Shown: positions 24,709 through 32,911 of the stretch, in pieces
Layout of the letters: each line of letters begins with the position of its first letter
How positions within the stretch are numbered: the stretch's first letter is position 1
NCBI GenBank assembly: GCA_016931615.1
Contig: JAFGEL010000099.1
Coordinates: forward strand, 1 to 45,765
DNA: 45,765 nt
Source: Desulfuromonadales bacterium
GTDB lineage: Bacteria > Desulfobacterota > Desulfuromonadia > Desulfuromonadales > Geopsychrobacteraceae
Direction of reading: 5' to 3'
The notes under the pieces: generated by a model
Told to the model about the DNA's origin: nothing
Database searches by the model: none
The model's input: only the letters and a program-made list of their open reading frames with translations
Position numbers and translations under genes: made by a program

Positions 24709-25617
24709 ATGTATGAGCAGTTTTACGGGCTCAGAGAAAAACCCTTTTCGCTGACCCCGGATACCGAATACTTTTATCGTTACGGCGGACATCAGGAGGC
24801 CCTGAACGTTCTGCTGGTTGCGCTGAGGAACGGTGAAGGATTTGTTCGCGTGACGGGAGAGGTCGGGACGGGCAAGACCCTGCTCTGTCGCCAGATGCTC
24901 AAAATTCTGCAGGATGACTGTGAAACAGTCTATCTGCCGAATCCGTTGTTGACCCCTCTGGAGCTGTATCAGGCCATCGCTCATGAATTGCAATTGGAGA
25001 TGCCTAAAGAGGCTTCGGTGCAACAGCTGCATCAGGGTATTTTTGCTGAGTTGGTACGCTTGAAAGGATTGAAAAGGCCGTTGGTGGTGCTGATTGATGA
25101 GGCCCAGGCAATGCCTTACCGCAGCCTTGAAGCCCTGCGCCTGTTGAGTAACCTGGAAACGGAAAAAGAGAAACTGCTGCATATCTATTTTTTTGCCCAG
25201 CCTGAGTTTGATCAACGGCTCGAAGAACATAACCTGCGGCAATTACGTCAGCGGATCACCTTTTCCTACCGGTTGACGACCCTTCAGCGTGAAGAACTTG
25301 CCGCTTATCTGAAACACCGCCTGGAGGTCGCCGGTTTGCGCGGGTCCGAGCTGTTTTCCCCTTCGGCCGTTGCCTTGTTATACCAAGGCAGTCAAGGGAT
25401 TCCCCGGATTGTGAATCTTCTGGCTCATAAGGCTCTCCTGGTCGGTTACGGCAAGGGGCGTCGGCACATTGAGCGCAGTATGGTTCTGGCTGCCATCAGG
25501 GATACGACCGGGATAACGGTGCCGCGACGCTTTCGGCTTCCGCCCTTTGTCTTTGAATTCAGCATGGTCATGCTGGTTGCCGTGATGACCCTGATGATCT
25601 GGGGAGCGCTGCGATGA
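24709..25617 (+). CDS. mshM: MSHA biogenesis ATPase MshM (ExeA-like)
   Basis: A 302-residue AAA+ protein of the ExeA/GspA type. The opening MYEQFYGLREKPFSLTPD is the family signature; Walker A is GEVGTGKT, Walker B LVVLIDEAQAM, and the arginine-rich sensor region LRQRITFSYRL follows. A single C-terminal hydrophobic segment (about 281-300) anchors it in the inner membrane. The frame is open back to 24616, but that would overlap mshL by 82 bases and add residues absent from the family, so the ATG at 24709 is used. It overlaps mshN by four bases. Confidence 0.93.
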   Translation: MYEQFYGLREKPFSLTPDTEYFYRYGGHQEALNVLLVALRNGEGFVRVTGEVGTGKTLLCRQMLKILQDDCETVYLPNPLLTPLELYQAIAHELQLEMPKEASVQQLHQGIFAELVRLKGLKRPLVVLIDEAQAMPYRSLEALRLLSNLETEKEKLLHIYFFAQPEFDQRLEEHNLRQLRQRITFSYRLTTLQREELAAYLKHRLEVAGLRGSELFSPSAVALLYQGSQGIPRIVNLLAHKALLVGYGKGRRHIERSMVLAAIRDTTGITVPRRFRLPPFVFEFSMVMLVAVMTLMIWGALR

Positions 25618-27026
25618 GTCTGATCAATAATATGCTGCGTGATCTTGAGGCCCGGCGTCGGCAGGAAGAAACAAAGTCCGTCGATTGCCCACCCCGGGCC
25701 GTCACTCAAGCGGCAGTGATCGGTTCAAAGAAGGTTTGGTATCTCCTGCCCGGATTGGTGGTGTTAGCGGCAATTGTCTGGTTCGGGATGAATGCCTTGC
25801 CTGTCAACGCACCGGAGGGGCAGAAACCCTTCGCCGAATCGGCCCGCTCCGCCGTTATCGCTGACCTGGGGGCACCTGAAAAAACCGCTCAAATTACGGT
25901 AAGTCAGGAGAGTCCTCAGATTCCTGTCATTGTGCCCGATATTCATCCTGTCCTGATCGAGACCAAACTGCAGGTTTCAGCTCAACAGACTGAGCCTCTG
26001 CTGAAGAGTATGGAAATCACTCAACAGGAAGGCCAGGCACAGCTTAGCCTGGACTTCGCACAGTTGCCTGAATACCGTTTGCTGCAGAATGGTCTGGGGG
26101 CAACACAGTTGGTCGTCAGTTTCAGTGGGACAAAACTGGGGCAGCATTTTGCGGTGCCGGCGTTCGCAGCGGATCTGATTCAGCGAGTCAGCCTGTTGCC
26201 GCAACAGAGCAATCTGCAGCTTATGGTTGATCTTGATGAACGTGCCCGGGTCGTGAGCTTTCAGCTGCTTGAAAAATCAGCAGATGATTATCAACTGGTC
26301 ATCGAGATGGAGAAAAGCTCTCTCAAGGAGCAGACTGGGGCTGTGCCGACTGTTGTGGCACCCTCTCCAGTTTCTTCTACTGTGCCGCCCCCAAAACCGC
26401 AATCTGTGACCACTCCGGAAACCACCGCTGTGGCCAGAGTCAGTAAAAATGCCAACCCGGTCAGCCAGGACCAGCAAGCCTACCAGGCAGGGCTCGCAGA
26501 GCTGAAGGGTGGGGACGATGAAGCGGCCGAGACCAGTTTTCTTCGCGCGCTGACGCTCAACCCGCAGCATTTCGATGCTCGCTTGCGGCTGGTTGATACG
26601 CTGCTGGCCCGGGAAGACTTCAGCCAGGCTGAGAATCAACTGCGCCAGGGGCTTGTCATCAGACCTGACAGCCTCCCACTGCGCAAACTGTATGCGCGTT
26701 TGTTGCTGCAGCAGCAGCGTCAACCTGAAGCACTGGAGTTGCTGCGCCGGAGTCCTCTGCCCGCAATTGCTCAGGACCTCGAATATCATGCGCTGATGGC
26801 GGCGTTACTGCAGGAGACCGGCGAGTTTGCCGCTGCGGGGGAACTTTACGGCCGGCTGTTGCAGGTGCGGCCTGAAAATGCGGTCTGGTGGCTGGGCCTG
26901 GCAGTCTCTCTGGATCAGACCGGAGAGTTCCAGCAGGCACGTAACGCTTATGAGCGGGCTCTGGCTTTACCCGGGCTGCGGCGCGATCTGCACGATTACA
27001 TTCACAACCGCCTGCAGGTTTTATAG
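25614..27026 (+). CDS. mshN: MSHA biogenesis protein MshN (AMIN-like and TPR domains)
   Basis: A 470-residue bitopic protein. The cytoplasmic start MSLINNMLRDLEARR is the usual MshN/GspB opening, a transmembrane segment lies at about 41-61, an AMIN-like beta domain at about 130-236, a proline-rich linker at about 250-280 and at least four tetratricopeptide repeats from about 287 to the end. It is the periplasmic partner of MshM and may help place the secretin against peptidoglycan. ATG overlaps the mshM stop by four bases. Confidence 0.9.
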   Translation: MSLINNMLRDLEARRRQEETKSVDCPPRAVTQAAVIGSKKVWYLLPGLVVLAAIVWFGMNALPVNAPEGQKPFAESARSAVIADLGAPEKTAQITVSQESPQIPVIVPDIHPVLIETKLQVSAQQTEPLLKSMEITQQEGQAQLSLDFAQLPEYRLLQNGLGATQLVVSFSGTKLGQHFAVPAFAADLIQRVSLLPQQSNLQLMVDLDERARVVSFQLLEKSADDYQLVIEMEKSSLKEQTGAVPTVVAPSPVSSTVPPPKPQSVTTPETTAVARVSKNANPVSQDQQAYQAGLAELKGGDDEAAETSFLRALTLNPQHFDARLRLVDTLLAREDFSQAENQLRQGLVIRPDSLPLRKLYARLLLQQQRQPEALELLRRSPLPAIAQDLEYHALMAALLQETGEFAAAGELYGRLLQVRPENAVWWLGLAVSLDQTGEFQQARNAYERALALPGLRRDLHDYIHNRLQVL

Positions 27027-27053
27027 CGGGTTCAGAACGTTGAGGAGCTGTTG

Positions 27054-28838
27054 ATGGTCACGGAACAGAAACCCGGACCCCGGCAAAAAATTCGCATCGG
27101 CGAACTGCTTGTCAAAAACGGGATTATTACCGAAGATCAATTGATGGGCGCGTTGGTGACCCAGAAAAAAACCGGGAGCAAATTGGGGAATACCCTGATT
27201 GAACTCGGCTTGGTGACCTCTCATCAACTGCACCAGTTTCTTGCCGATCAGCTGAATCTGCCTTTTATTGATCTGAAACACTATAACTATAAGCCCGAGA
27301 TCGTCAGGCTGTTGCCGGAAACGGCGGCGCGCAGATTCAGAGCGATCGTACTCAACCAGGACGAAAAACAGCTGCTTGTCGGGGTTTCGGATCCGACCGA
27401 TATCTACGCTTACGATGAATTGAGCAAGATTCTGCAGCAGAATATTGCTCTGGCTGTGGTCTATGAAAACGAACTCCTCAAAGCGCTGGACACGGTTTAT
27501 CGTCGAACCCAGGAAATCGTCACCATCGCCGAGGAACTGGGTGAAGAACTGTCGCAGGGGGATGCCAACCTCGAGCAGCTGCTGACGGAATCCGATGTTG
27601 AAGATGCCCCTGTTGTACGTCTGCTGAAATCGCTATTCGAGGATGCCGTTCAGGTGGGAGCCTCTGATATTCACATTGAGCCGGATGAAAAGGTGTTACG
27701 GATCCGTCAGCGGATAGATGGAATTCTCCATGAACAGGTGATGAAAGAAAAGCGCATTGCTCCGGCTCTGGTTTCGCGATTAAAGCTGGTTTGCGGTTTG
27801 GATATTTCGGAGCGCCGTTTGCCTCAGGACGGCCGTTTCAACGTGCGTGTCAAGGGGCGCAGCGTCGATATCCGTCTGTCCACCATGCCGCTTCAGTATG
27901 GCGAATCAGTGGTTATGCGTCTGCTTGATCAATCGAGTGGAATCCTGCAGCTTGAACAGGTCGGCATGTCATCGGCGCTGCTCAAGCGTTTTCGCCATCA
28001 GCTTCATCAGCCCCATGGGTTGGTTCTGGTCACCGGTCCGACGGGGAGTGGTAAAACGACCACGCTTTACGGTGCTTTGAATGAACTGAACAGTTTTGAA
28101 AAGAAAATTATTACAGTTGAAGATCCGGTTGAATACCGGCTACCCCGGATTAACCAGGTCCAGGTTCATCCTAAGATCGGGCTCGACTTTGCGCGGGTTC
28201 TGCGTGCCGGATTACGCCAGGATCCGGACATTGTCATGGTTGGTGAAATGCGTGATAAGGAGACCAGTGATATCGCTTTACGTGCAGCTATGACCGGTCA
28301 CCTGGTGCTTTCGACACTGCATACCAATGACTCGATCAGCACGGCGTTGCGGCTTATAGAGATGGGAGCCGAAGGTTATGTTGTTGCCAGTTCCCTGAGA
28401 GCGGTTCTGGCACAGCGACTGGTGCGCAGGATATGTGAGAGTTGTCGGCAACCGGATCCTCTGGAACCGGGAACAAAAAGTTGGCTGAAGAGTTATCGCG
28501 GCCGTGTCGATTACCAGGAAAATGGGGCTGAATTCAAAAAGGGGCAAGGCTGCCCTGCCTGTAACAATACCGGGTACAGTGGACGGATCGGTATTTTTGA
28601 GCTGCTTGAAATCAACTTCGATCTGGCCGATGCGCTGCGTCGGAATGACAGCGCGGGCTTTGCAAAAATTGCTCAAAAGTCTCCCACTTTTGTCAGCCTG
28701 GCGGACAGTGCTCTGGTTCTTGCTCTTGAAGGAGTGACCAGTATGGAAGAAGTCTTGCGCGTTGCAGGAGAGGTCGATGAAAGCCTGCAACTGGCAACGA
28801 GTGCAGTGGGAAATCGTCCGGCTGAAGCTGTTAGGTAG
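27054..28838 (+). CDS. mshE: MSHA pilus extension ATPase MshE (GspE/PilB family)
   Basis: A 594-residue hexameric ATPase that powers pilus assembly. The N-terminus has the MshEN domain with two 24-residue motifs (R14-Q37 and K43-Q66) separated by five residues, the arrangement known in Vibrio cholerae MshE to bind c-di-GMP. The C-terminal domain has Walker A GPTGSGKTTTLY, the Asp box EDPVEYRLP, Walker B MVGEMRDKET, the His box HLVLSTLHTND and a four-cysteine zinc motif (CESC...CPAC). The ATG at 27054 is chosen over a TTG one codon upstream for its spacing to GAGGAG. Confidence 0.96.
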   Translation: MVTEQKPGPRQKIRIGELLVKNGIITEDQLMGALVTQKKTGSKLGNTLIELGLVTSHQLHQFLADQLNLPFIDLKHYNYKPEIVRLLPETAARRFRAIVLNQDEKQLLVGVSDPTDIYAYDELSKILQQNIALAVVYENELLKALDTVYRRTQEIVTIAEELGEELSQGDANLEQLLTESDVEDAPVVRLLKSLFEDAVQVGASDIHIEPDEKVLRIRQRIDGILHEQVMKEKRIAPALVSRLKLVCGLDISERRLPQDGRFNVRVKGRSVDIRLSTMPLQYGESVVMRLLDQSSGILQLEQVGMSSALLKRFRHQLHQPHGLVLVTGPTGSGKTTTLYGALNELNSFEKKIITVEDPVEYRLPRINQVQVHPKIGLDFARVLRAGLRQDPDIVMVGEMRDKETSDIALRAAMTGHLVLSTLHTNDSISTALRLIEMGAEGYVVASSLRAVLAQRLVRRICESCRQPDPLEPGTKSWLKSYRGRVDYQENGAEFKKGQGCPACNNTGYSGRIGIFELLEINFDLADALRRNDSAGFAKIAQKSPTFVSLADSALVLALEGVTSMEEVLRVAGEVDESLQLATSAVGNRPAEAVR

Positions 28839-28850
28839 TGGATTATCACG

Positions 28851-30074
28851 ATGCCTTTTTTTCAATACAAAGTGCGGGACTCTGAAGGAAACCTTTTAGA
28901 AGGGCAGGTCGAAGCTTTTTCTGCCGAGGCTCTGGCCAGCCAGTTTCAAGCCAGTCACGCGATTCCGATCAGCATTACTGAGGTTATTGAGAAGAAAGGC
29001 CTCAAGCTCGGCAAGTTTTTCTCGGCCAGAAGAAAAACCAAGATCAAACTTGATGATCTGATCCTTTTCTGTCGTCAGATGTATACCCTGAATTCTTCGG
29101 GAGTCCCTCTGGTCCGGGCCATTCGTGGCCTGGTGGAAACATCACGTAACCCCACTTTGGGAGAAGCGCTGGCTAAGGTTGTTGAAGATCTTGAATCCGG
29201 AATGGAATTGTCCGGGGCCTTCAGCCGGCATGCTCATGTGTTTCCTGCATTGCTCTGTCGCATGGTTCAGGTGGGTGAGGTGACAGGCAAACTGGATGAA
29301 GTTTTCATGCGACTGGCTGTCTATTTTGAGCGGGAAAAAGACACCATCAATCGGGTCAAGTCGGCTTTACGTTATCCCAGTTTTGTCCTCGTCGCCATTG
29401 CTGTTGCCGTGCTGTTCATCAGTCTGTTTGTGATTCCGGCTTTTGAAAAGGTTTTCTCAGCGGCCGGGGCGCAACTGCCCCTGGCGACTCGAATACTGAT
29501 GGCTGTTTCATCCTTCATGCAGCATTACTGGTACGTTCTTGGTGTTATTTTTGTGCTTTTGATCATCGCCGTGCGTCAGGCTCTGAAAACGGAAAAAGGC
29601 CGCTATACCTGGGATCGCTACAAGCTGAAAATCCCGCTGGTGGGGGACATCATCCTGCGTTCCACCCTGGTGCGGTTCTCCCGTGGTTTCAATATGAGTT
29701 ACACGGCCGGAGTACCGTTGTCCCAAGCTCTAGGTTTTACTGCACGGGCTGTTAGTAATGCCTATGTTGGTGAAAAGATTGAAGCGATCCGCAATGGCAT
29801 TGAACGTGGCGATACCCTGACGCGTAGCGCTACCCAGACCGGGATGTTCACCCCTCTGGTACTGCAGATGCTGGCCGTCGGTGAAGAATCGGGCTCGGTC
29901 GACACCATGCTTGAGGATGTTGCTGAATTCTACGAACGCGAGGTCGATTACGACCTGAAGAATCTCTCCAGCGCCATTGAGCCGATCATGATTGTGATTA
30001 TCGGCGGTATGGTTTTGGTTCTGGCGTTAGGCGTATTCCTGCCGATGTGGAATCTGGCGAGTATCGCAAGGTAG
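28851..30074 (+). CDS. mshG: Inner-membrane platform protein MshG (PilC/GspF family)
   Basis: A 407-residue polytopic protein with the two tandem GspF domains of the family. The N-terminal cytoplasmic part (FQYKVRDSEGNLLEGQVEA) is typical. Hydrophobic segments are at about 173-195, 222-240 and 378-400. Conserved PilC/GspF phrases are FCRQMYTLNSSGVPL, MVQVGEVTGKL and LAVGEESGSVDTML. It couples MshE to the pilus platform. It lies 12 bases after mshE. The element carrying the GxxExxY gene begins eight bases after its stop. Confidence 0.95.
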   Translation: MPFFQYKVRDSEGNLLEGQVEAFSAEALASQFQASHAIPISITEVIEKKGLKLGKFFSARRKTKIKLDDLILFCRQMYTLNSSGVPLVRAIRGLVETSRNPTLGEALAKVVEDLESGMELSGAFSRHAHVFPALLCRMVQVGEVTGKLDEVFMRLAVYFEREKDTINRVKSALRYPSFVLVAIAVAVLFISLFVIPAFEKVFSAAGAQLPLATRILMAVSSFMQHYWYVLGVIFVLLIIAVRQALKTEKGRYTWDRYKLKIPLVGDIILRSTLVRFSRGFNMSYTAGVPLSQALGFTARAVSNAYVGEKIEAIRNGIERGDTLTRSATQTGMFTPLVLQMLAVGEESGSVDTMLEDVAEFYEREVDYDLKNLSSAIEPIMIVIIGGMVLVLALGVFLPMWNLASIAR

Positions 30075-30081
30075 TCGGTTT

Positions 30082-30112
30082 ACCACTGAGATCACAGAGG
30101 ACACGGAGAAAA
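30082..30112 (+). repeat. Left terminal inverted repeat of GxxExxY element
   Basis: Left arm of the 31-bp inverted repeat, beginning ACCACTGAGATCACAG and ending GGAGAAAA; 27 of 31 positions agree with the reverse complement of 30645-30675. Confidence 0.8.
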
Positions 30113-30157
30113 GCTGTAGAGACTATGAGGATTGTATAAAAACAGGAGTGGGGGGTG

Positions 30158-30529
30158 ATGGGTTTTGATGATTTGTCCGGTCAAGTGATTGGTTGTGCAA
30201 TCGCGGTTCATAGAGAGCTCGGTCCCGGCTTGCTGGAATCAACATATGAGCAGTGTCTTGCTTATGAACTCAAAATTCAAGGTGTCAACTTTCAGGTTCA
30301 GGCGCCGTTGCCCGTACAATATAAAGATGTCCGGCTTGATTGTGGTTATCGCATCGACTTGCTCGTTGATAATCAGTTAATCGTTGAATTAAAAGCAATC
30401 GAAGCTATTCACAAAATTCATGAGGCACAGTTGTTGACTTACATGAAGCTCGCGAACGTAAGGCTTGGGCTGCTGATAAATTTCAATGTCGAACTTCTGA
30501 AAAATGGTATCAAGCGGTTTGTCTTGTGA
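30158..30529 (+). CDS. GxxExxY family protein (PD-(D/E)XK nuclease-like)
   Basis: A 123-residue protein of the GxxExxY family. The signature is GLLESTY (G24, E27, Y30). A PD-(D/E)XK-type core is visible: D67 in YRIDLLVDN and E77-x-K79 in IVELKAIE, so it may be a small nuclease; no activity is established that I know of. The ATG at 30158 follows AGGAG by ten bases; a GTG one codon earlier is the alternative. Its base composition is visibly more AT-rich than the pilus genes on either side and it has no role in MSHA systems, which with the flanking inverted repeats points to insertion. Confidence 0.9.
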   Translation: MGFDDLSGQVIGCAIAVHRELGPGLLESTYEQCLAYELKIQGVNFQVQAPLPVQYKDVRLDCGYRIDLLVDNQLIVELKAIEAIHKIHEAQLLTYMKLANVRLGLLINFNVELLKNGIKRFVL

Positions 30530-30644
30530 TTTTCATTCTCCTACAGAACTCTGGGGGAAATATATCAGGAGAGAATTATCAGATAGGGTATAGAGGAAGC
30601 TTTGATCTGGGTTAACCCCCCAAAAAAGATTCTAAAGGTTTGGG

Positions 30645-30675
30645 TTTTCTCAGTGTTCGCTGTGATCTCCGTGGT
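30645..30675 (-). repeat. Right terminal inverted repeat of GxxExxY element
   Basis: Right arm of the same repeat; on the minus strand it reads ACCACGGAGATCACAG and ends TGAGAAAA. Confidence 0.8.
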
Positions 30676-30741
30676 GAAAGAGATTTTTAAAAATAGAATT
30701 TTAAGCTTGATTAATGAAGAAAAATAAGGAATACTTTATAA

Positions 30742-31293
30742 GTGATCACTAATTGTGGTAAAGATGTCGTAAATAAAGGTCAACGCGGCTTTACCTTTTT
30801 AGAGCTGGTTGTTGTCATCACCATCATTAGTGTTCTCGGTGTTGTTGCCCTGAATCGTTATTACAAACTGCTGGTCGATGTCGAACGCACATCAATGGAA
30901 CACGATCTCGGTGTTATGCGCAGCGCCATCAGCATGCAGTTCGCCGCTCACTACGTTAAAGGTGATCTGACCGGGTTAAAAAAGCTGGTTGGCAGTAACC
31001 CGATGGACCTACTGGCGGAAAAACCGAATAATTATCTGGGGGTGATTGCTCACTACCAGGTTGAAGATATCGAAAAGGGCAGCTGGTTTTTTGACAGTAA
31101 AGAAGAAACCCTGATTTACATGGTCAGAAATCAACTTTATTTTACAACCCAACTGGCCGAACCGATGCGGGCGCGATTTAAGATTCAGCCGGTTTATTCC
31201 GAAAGAGTTAAGGAGGGTGAGAAAGCGGATTATCTTTCCGGGTTAACCCTGCAGCCATTGGAGCCGTACCGCTGGCTTAGGCCATGGGGATAA
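30742..31293 (+). CDS. Type IV prepilin-like protein, MshB/MshF position
   Basis: A 183-residue prepilin. A 15-residue leader ends at QRG|FTFLELVVVITI, a class III cleavage site with E5 and a hydrophobic helix. The body (about 60-183) is charged, without a clear C-terminal cysteine pair, and resembles the minor pilin next to mshG in MSHA loci; I cannot decide between MshB and MshF. GTG start with AAGGAA about ten bases upstream. It lies between the GxxExxY element and the short related element. Confidence 0.8.
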   Translation: MITNCGKDVVNKGQRGFTFLELVVVITIISVLGVVALNRYYKLLVDVERTSMEHDLGVMRSAISMQFAAHYVKGDLTGLKKLVGSNPMDLLAEKPNNYLGVIAHYQVEDIEKGSWFFDSKEETLIYMVRNQLYFTTQLAEPMRARFKIQPVYSERVKEGEKADYLSGLTLQPLEPYRWLRPWG

Positions 31294-31310
31294 TAGATGA
31301 AGCCTGTTTT

Positions 31311-31386
31311 ACCACGGAGATCACAGAGCGCACAGAGACTTTTTTAGTAGAAGCTTTTTCTTAGTGCTCTTCGCGTTCTCGGTGGT
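31311..31386. repeat. Short non-coding inverted-repeat element related to the GxxExxY element
   Basis: A 76-bp segment whose ends form an imperfect inverted repeat (ACCACGGAGATCACAGAG on the left; ACCACCGAGAACGCGAAG on the minus strand at the right), about 20 of 28 positions paired. The left end matches the ends of the 30082-30675 element nearly base for base over ACCAC.GAGATCACAGAG. It is too small to code and looks like a miniature, non-autonomous form. It lies 49 bases before mshA. Confidence 0.6.
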
Positions 31387-31435
31387 TAAAAAGTCTGAAG
31401 TTTCGAAACACAATCTATAAAAGGAGATTAAAAGA

Positions 31436-31903
31436 ATGAGAAATCAAAATGGTTTCACCCTGATTGAACTGGTTGTCGTTATTGTAATTCTGGGGATTCT
31501 GGCGGCAGTTGCTGTGCCGAAGTTTGTGGATATGCAGGTTGATGCAAGAATTTCTGCTGTTGAAGGGTTGTATGGTGCTGTACAAAGTGCCTCTGCTCTG
31601 GCACATGCGAAAGCCTTGGTTGAAGGAGATGATATGTCATTGGCAACAGGCGAGACCGTTTCAATGGAGGGTGCGACTGTGAACCTCGTGTATGGATATC
31701 CTTCAGATGAGGAGGTTTCTGGCACCACTGGGGGGATTGAAGCTGCCGTCAACATGGATGGGTTCACTTATACCCTTTCAGGAACAACCGGAACTTTTAC
31801 TTTGGACGGTGGACCGACAACCTGTACTGTTACCTATGTAGAAGCTGCGTTAGGTGGGGTCCCGACCATTACAAATAATGCTTCAACCACTAACTGCGAT
31901 TAA
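31436..31903 (+). CDS. mshA: Major pilin, MshA-like
   Basis: A 155-residue type IVa pilin. The six-residue leader MRNQNG precedes the mature start FTLIELVVVIVILGILAAVA, with E5 and the hydrophobic N-terminal helix. The globular part is small and Gly/Thr-rich, with a C-terminal disulfide candidate between C130 and C154 (D-region). Likely the main subunit: it has the best ribosome binding site of the pilin genes (AAAAGGAGA) and a terminator right after it. ATG start. Confidence 0.88.
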   Translation: MRNQNGFTLIELVVVIVILGILAAVAVPKFVDMQVDARISAVEGLYGAVQSASALAHAKALVEGDDMSLATGETVSMEGATVNLVYGYPSDEEVSGTTGGIEAAVNMDGFTYTLSGTTGTFTLDGGPTTCTVTYVEAALGGVPTITNNASTTNCD

Positions 31904-31966
31904 TCGGGGTTTGTGAGTTATGTAGGGTGGGTAATGCTCACCTTAAGACTGATCTGAAAGAAAAAC

Positions 31967-31996
31967 AAACGGAGCCTATTTCTTAGGCTCCGTTTT
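31967..31996 (+). terminator. Terminator/attenuator after mshA
   Basis: A perfect 12-bp stem AAACGGAGCCTA/TAGGCTCCGTTT (31967-31978 and 31984-31995) with a 5-base loop; the T tract is only TTTT. It sits 21 bases before mshC, so it is likely to lower expression of the minor pilin genes relative to mshA rather than end the locus. Confidence 0.75.
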
Positions 31997-32016
31997 GCCT
32001 ATAGAAATAGATTTGA

Positions 32017-32448
32017 ATGCGTGCTGAAGGGTTCACCCTCATAGAACTGGTCGTCATCATTCTCGTACTGGGAATTCTGGCGGCCGTGGCGGCGCCCAAA
32101 TTCTTCAACCTGAGTGGCTATCAGGAACGTGCGGCCTATGATGAGGTCGCAGGGGCGGTGCGTTATGCGCAGAAACTGGCGGTAGCCAGTGGCTGCGAAG
32201 TGCAGGTAGAACTGTCCGGCAACAGCTACGCCCTTCAACAGCATGCAACAGACTGCACGACCGGCTCATTTGTTACCATCTCAGGTCATCCGATCACTGC
32301 CAACAACTTTTCAGGTGTCACGGTCTCAGCATCACCCTCCAGTTTTGTTTTTGACGCTATGGGACGGACTTCAAATCCAGTTGCGGTGACCGTTGGCGGA
32401 TATTCGTTCAATGTGATCGCCGAAACCGGAAGTGTGGATGCACCATGA
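32017..32448 (+). CDS. mshC: Minor prepilin, MshC-like
   Basis: A 143-residue prepilin with a five-residue leader MRAEG before FTLIELVVIILVLGILAAVA. The body carries a cysteine pair (SGCEVQVEL and ATDCTTG). Order after mshA and general form match MshC. ATG start without a clear Shine-Dalgarno, only 21 bases after the terminator, so expression should be low. It overlaps mshD by four bases. Confidence 0.82.
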   Translation: MRAEGFTLIELVVIILVLGILAAVAAPKFFNLSGYQERAAYDEVAGAVRYAQKLAVASGCEVQVELSGNSYALQQHATDCTTGSFVTISGHPITANNFSGVTVSASPSSFVFDAMGRTSNPVAVTVGGYSFNVIAETGSVDAP

Positions 32449-32903
32449 TGAGAGTTTTCCTGAATAAAAAAGGGGTCACCCTGATTGAGTTGATCGTGGC
32501 TATGGTGGTGATATCAATCGCTCTGGCCGGGGTATTGATGGTGATTAACTACACGACCCTGCATTCCGCTGATCCGGTTTTACGTCATCAGGCAATAGCT
32601 ATCGCCGAAGCCTACATGGAAGAGATCACCCTTAAGAACTTTACTGATCCGGATACCGACGGGGAAGTGAGCCGAGATCTCTATGATGACGTGGATGATT
32701 ATAATGGTTTGTCAGACATTGGTGCCCGTGATCAGAATGATAATGCGATCACCGGGCTGGCAAATTATACTGTTGCCGTCAGTGTGCAGACACAGAATTA
32801 TGGTCCTACGGGAGACGAGGTTTCCGGCTTTAAAATTGATGTCATGGTCACCGATCCGGCAGGGGAAAGTTTTGTTTTGACGGGATTCCGGGCGGATTAT
32901 TGA
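32445..32903 (+). CDS. mshD: Minor prepilin, MshD-like
   Basis: A 152-residue prepilin with leader MMRVFLNKKG before VTLIELIVAMVVISIALAG, a V in place of F at mature position 1. The body includes HQAIAIAEAYMEEI and an acidic stretch DLYDDVDDYNGLSD characteristic of MshD/PilV-type pilins. ATG overlaps the mshC stop. Likely part of the tip complex. Confidence 0.85.
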   Translation: MMRVFLNKKGVTLIELIVAMVVISIALAGVLMVINYTTLHSADPVLRHQAIAIAEAYMEEITLKNFTDPDTDGEVSRDLYDDVDDYNGLSDIGARDQNDNAITGLANYTVAVSVQTQNYGPTGDEVSGFKIDVMVTDPAGESFVLTGFRADY

Positions 32904-32911
32904 GACTGAGT

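Larger units (their letters stand above)
30082..30675. mobile_element. Putative inverted-repeat element carrying the GxxExxY gene
   Basis: A 594-bp segment bounded by 31-bp imperfect inverted repeats, 30082-30112 and 30645-30675, identical at 27 of 31 positions; the ends read ACCAC..GAGATCACAG. It encloses only the GxxExxY gene (30158-30529) and about 115 bp of AT-rich non-coding DNA. It splits the pilus locus between mshG and the first prepilin. No clear target duplication and no transposase are visible. Similar CACAGAG/CACGGAGA arrays occur in many bacterial genomes. That it moves is inference; the repeats are directly seen. Confidence 0.6.

Noticed and set aside
26277..26789. Minus-strand 170-codon frame opposite mshN
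   Set aside because: It mirrors the TPR-coding part of mshN, a region whose regular codon composition easily opens other frames.
30082..30675. Insertion sequence with transposase
   Set aside because: No transposase-like frame and no clear target duplication are present; only the inverted repeats and the GxxExxY gene, so it is listed as a putative element.
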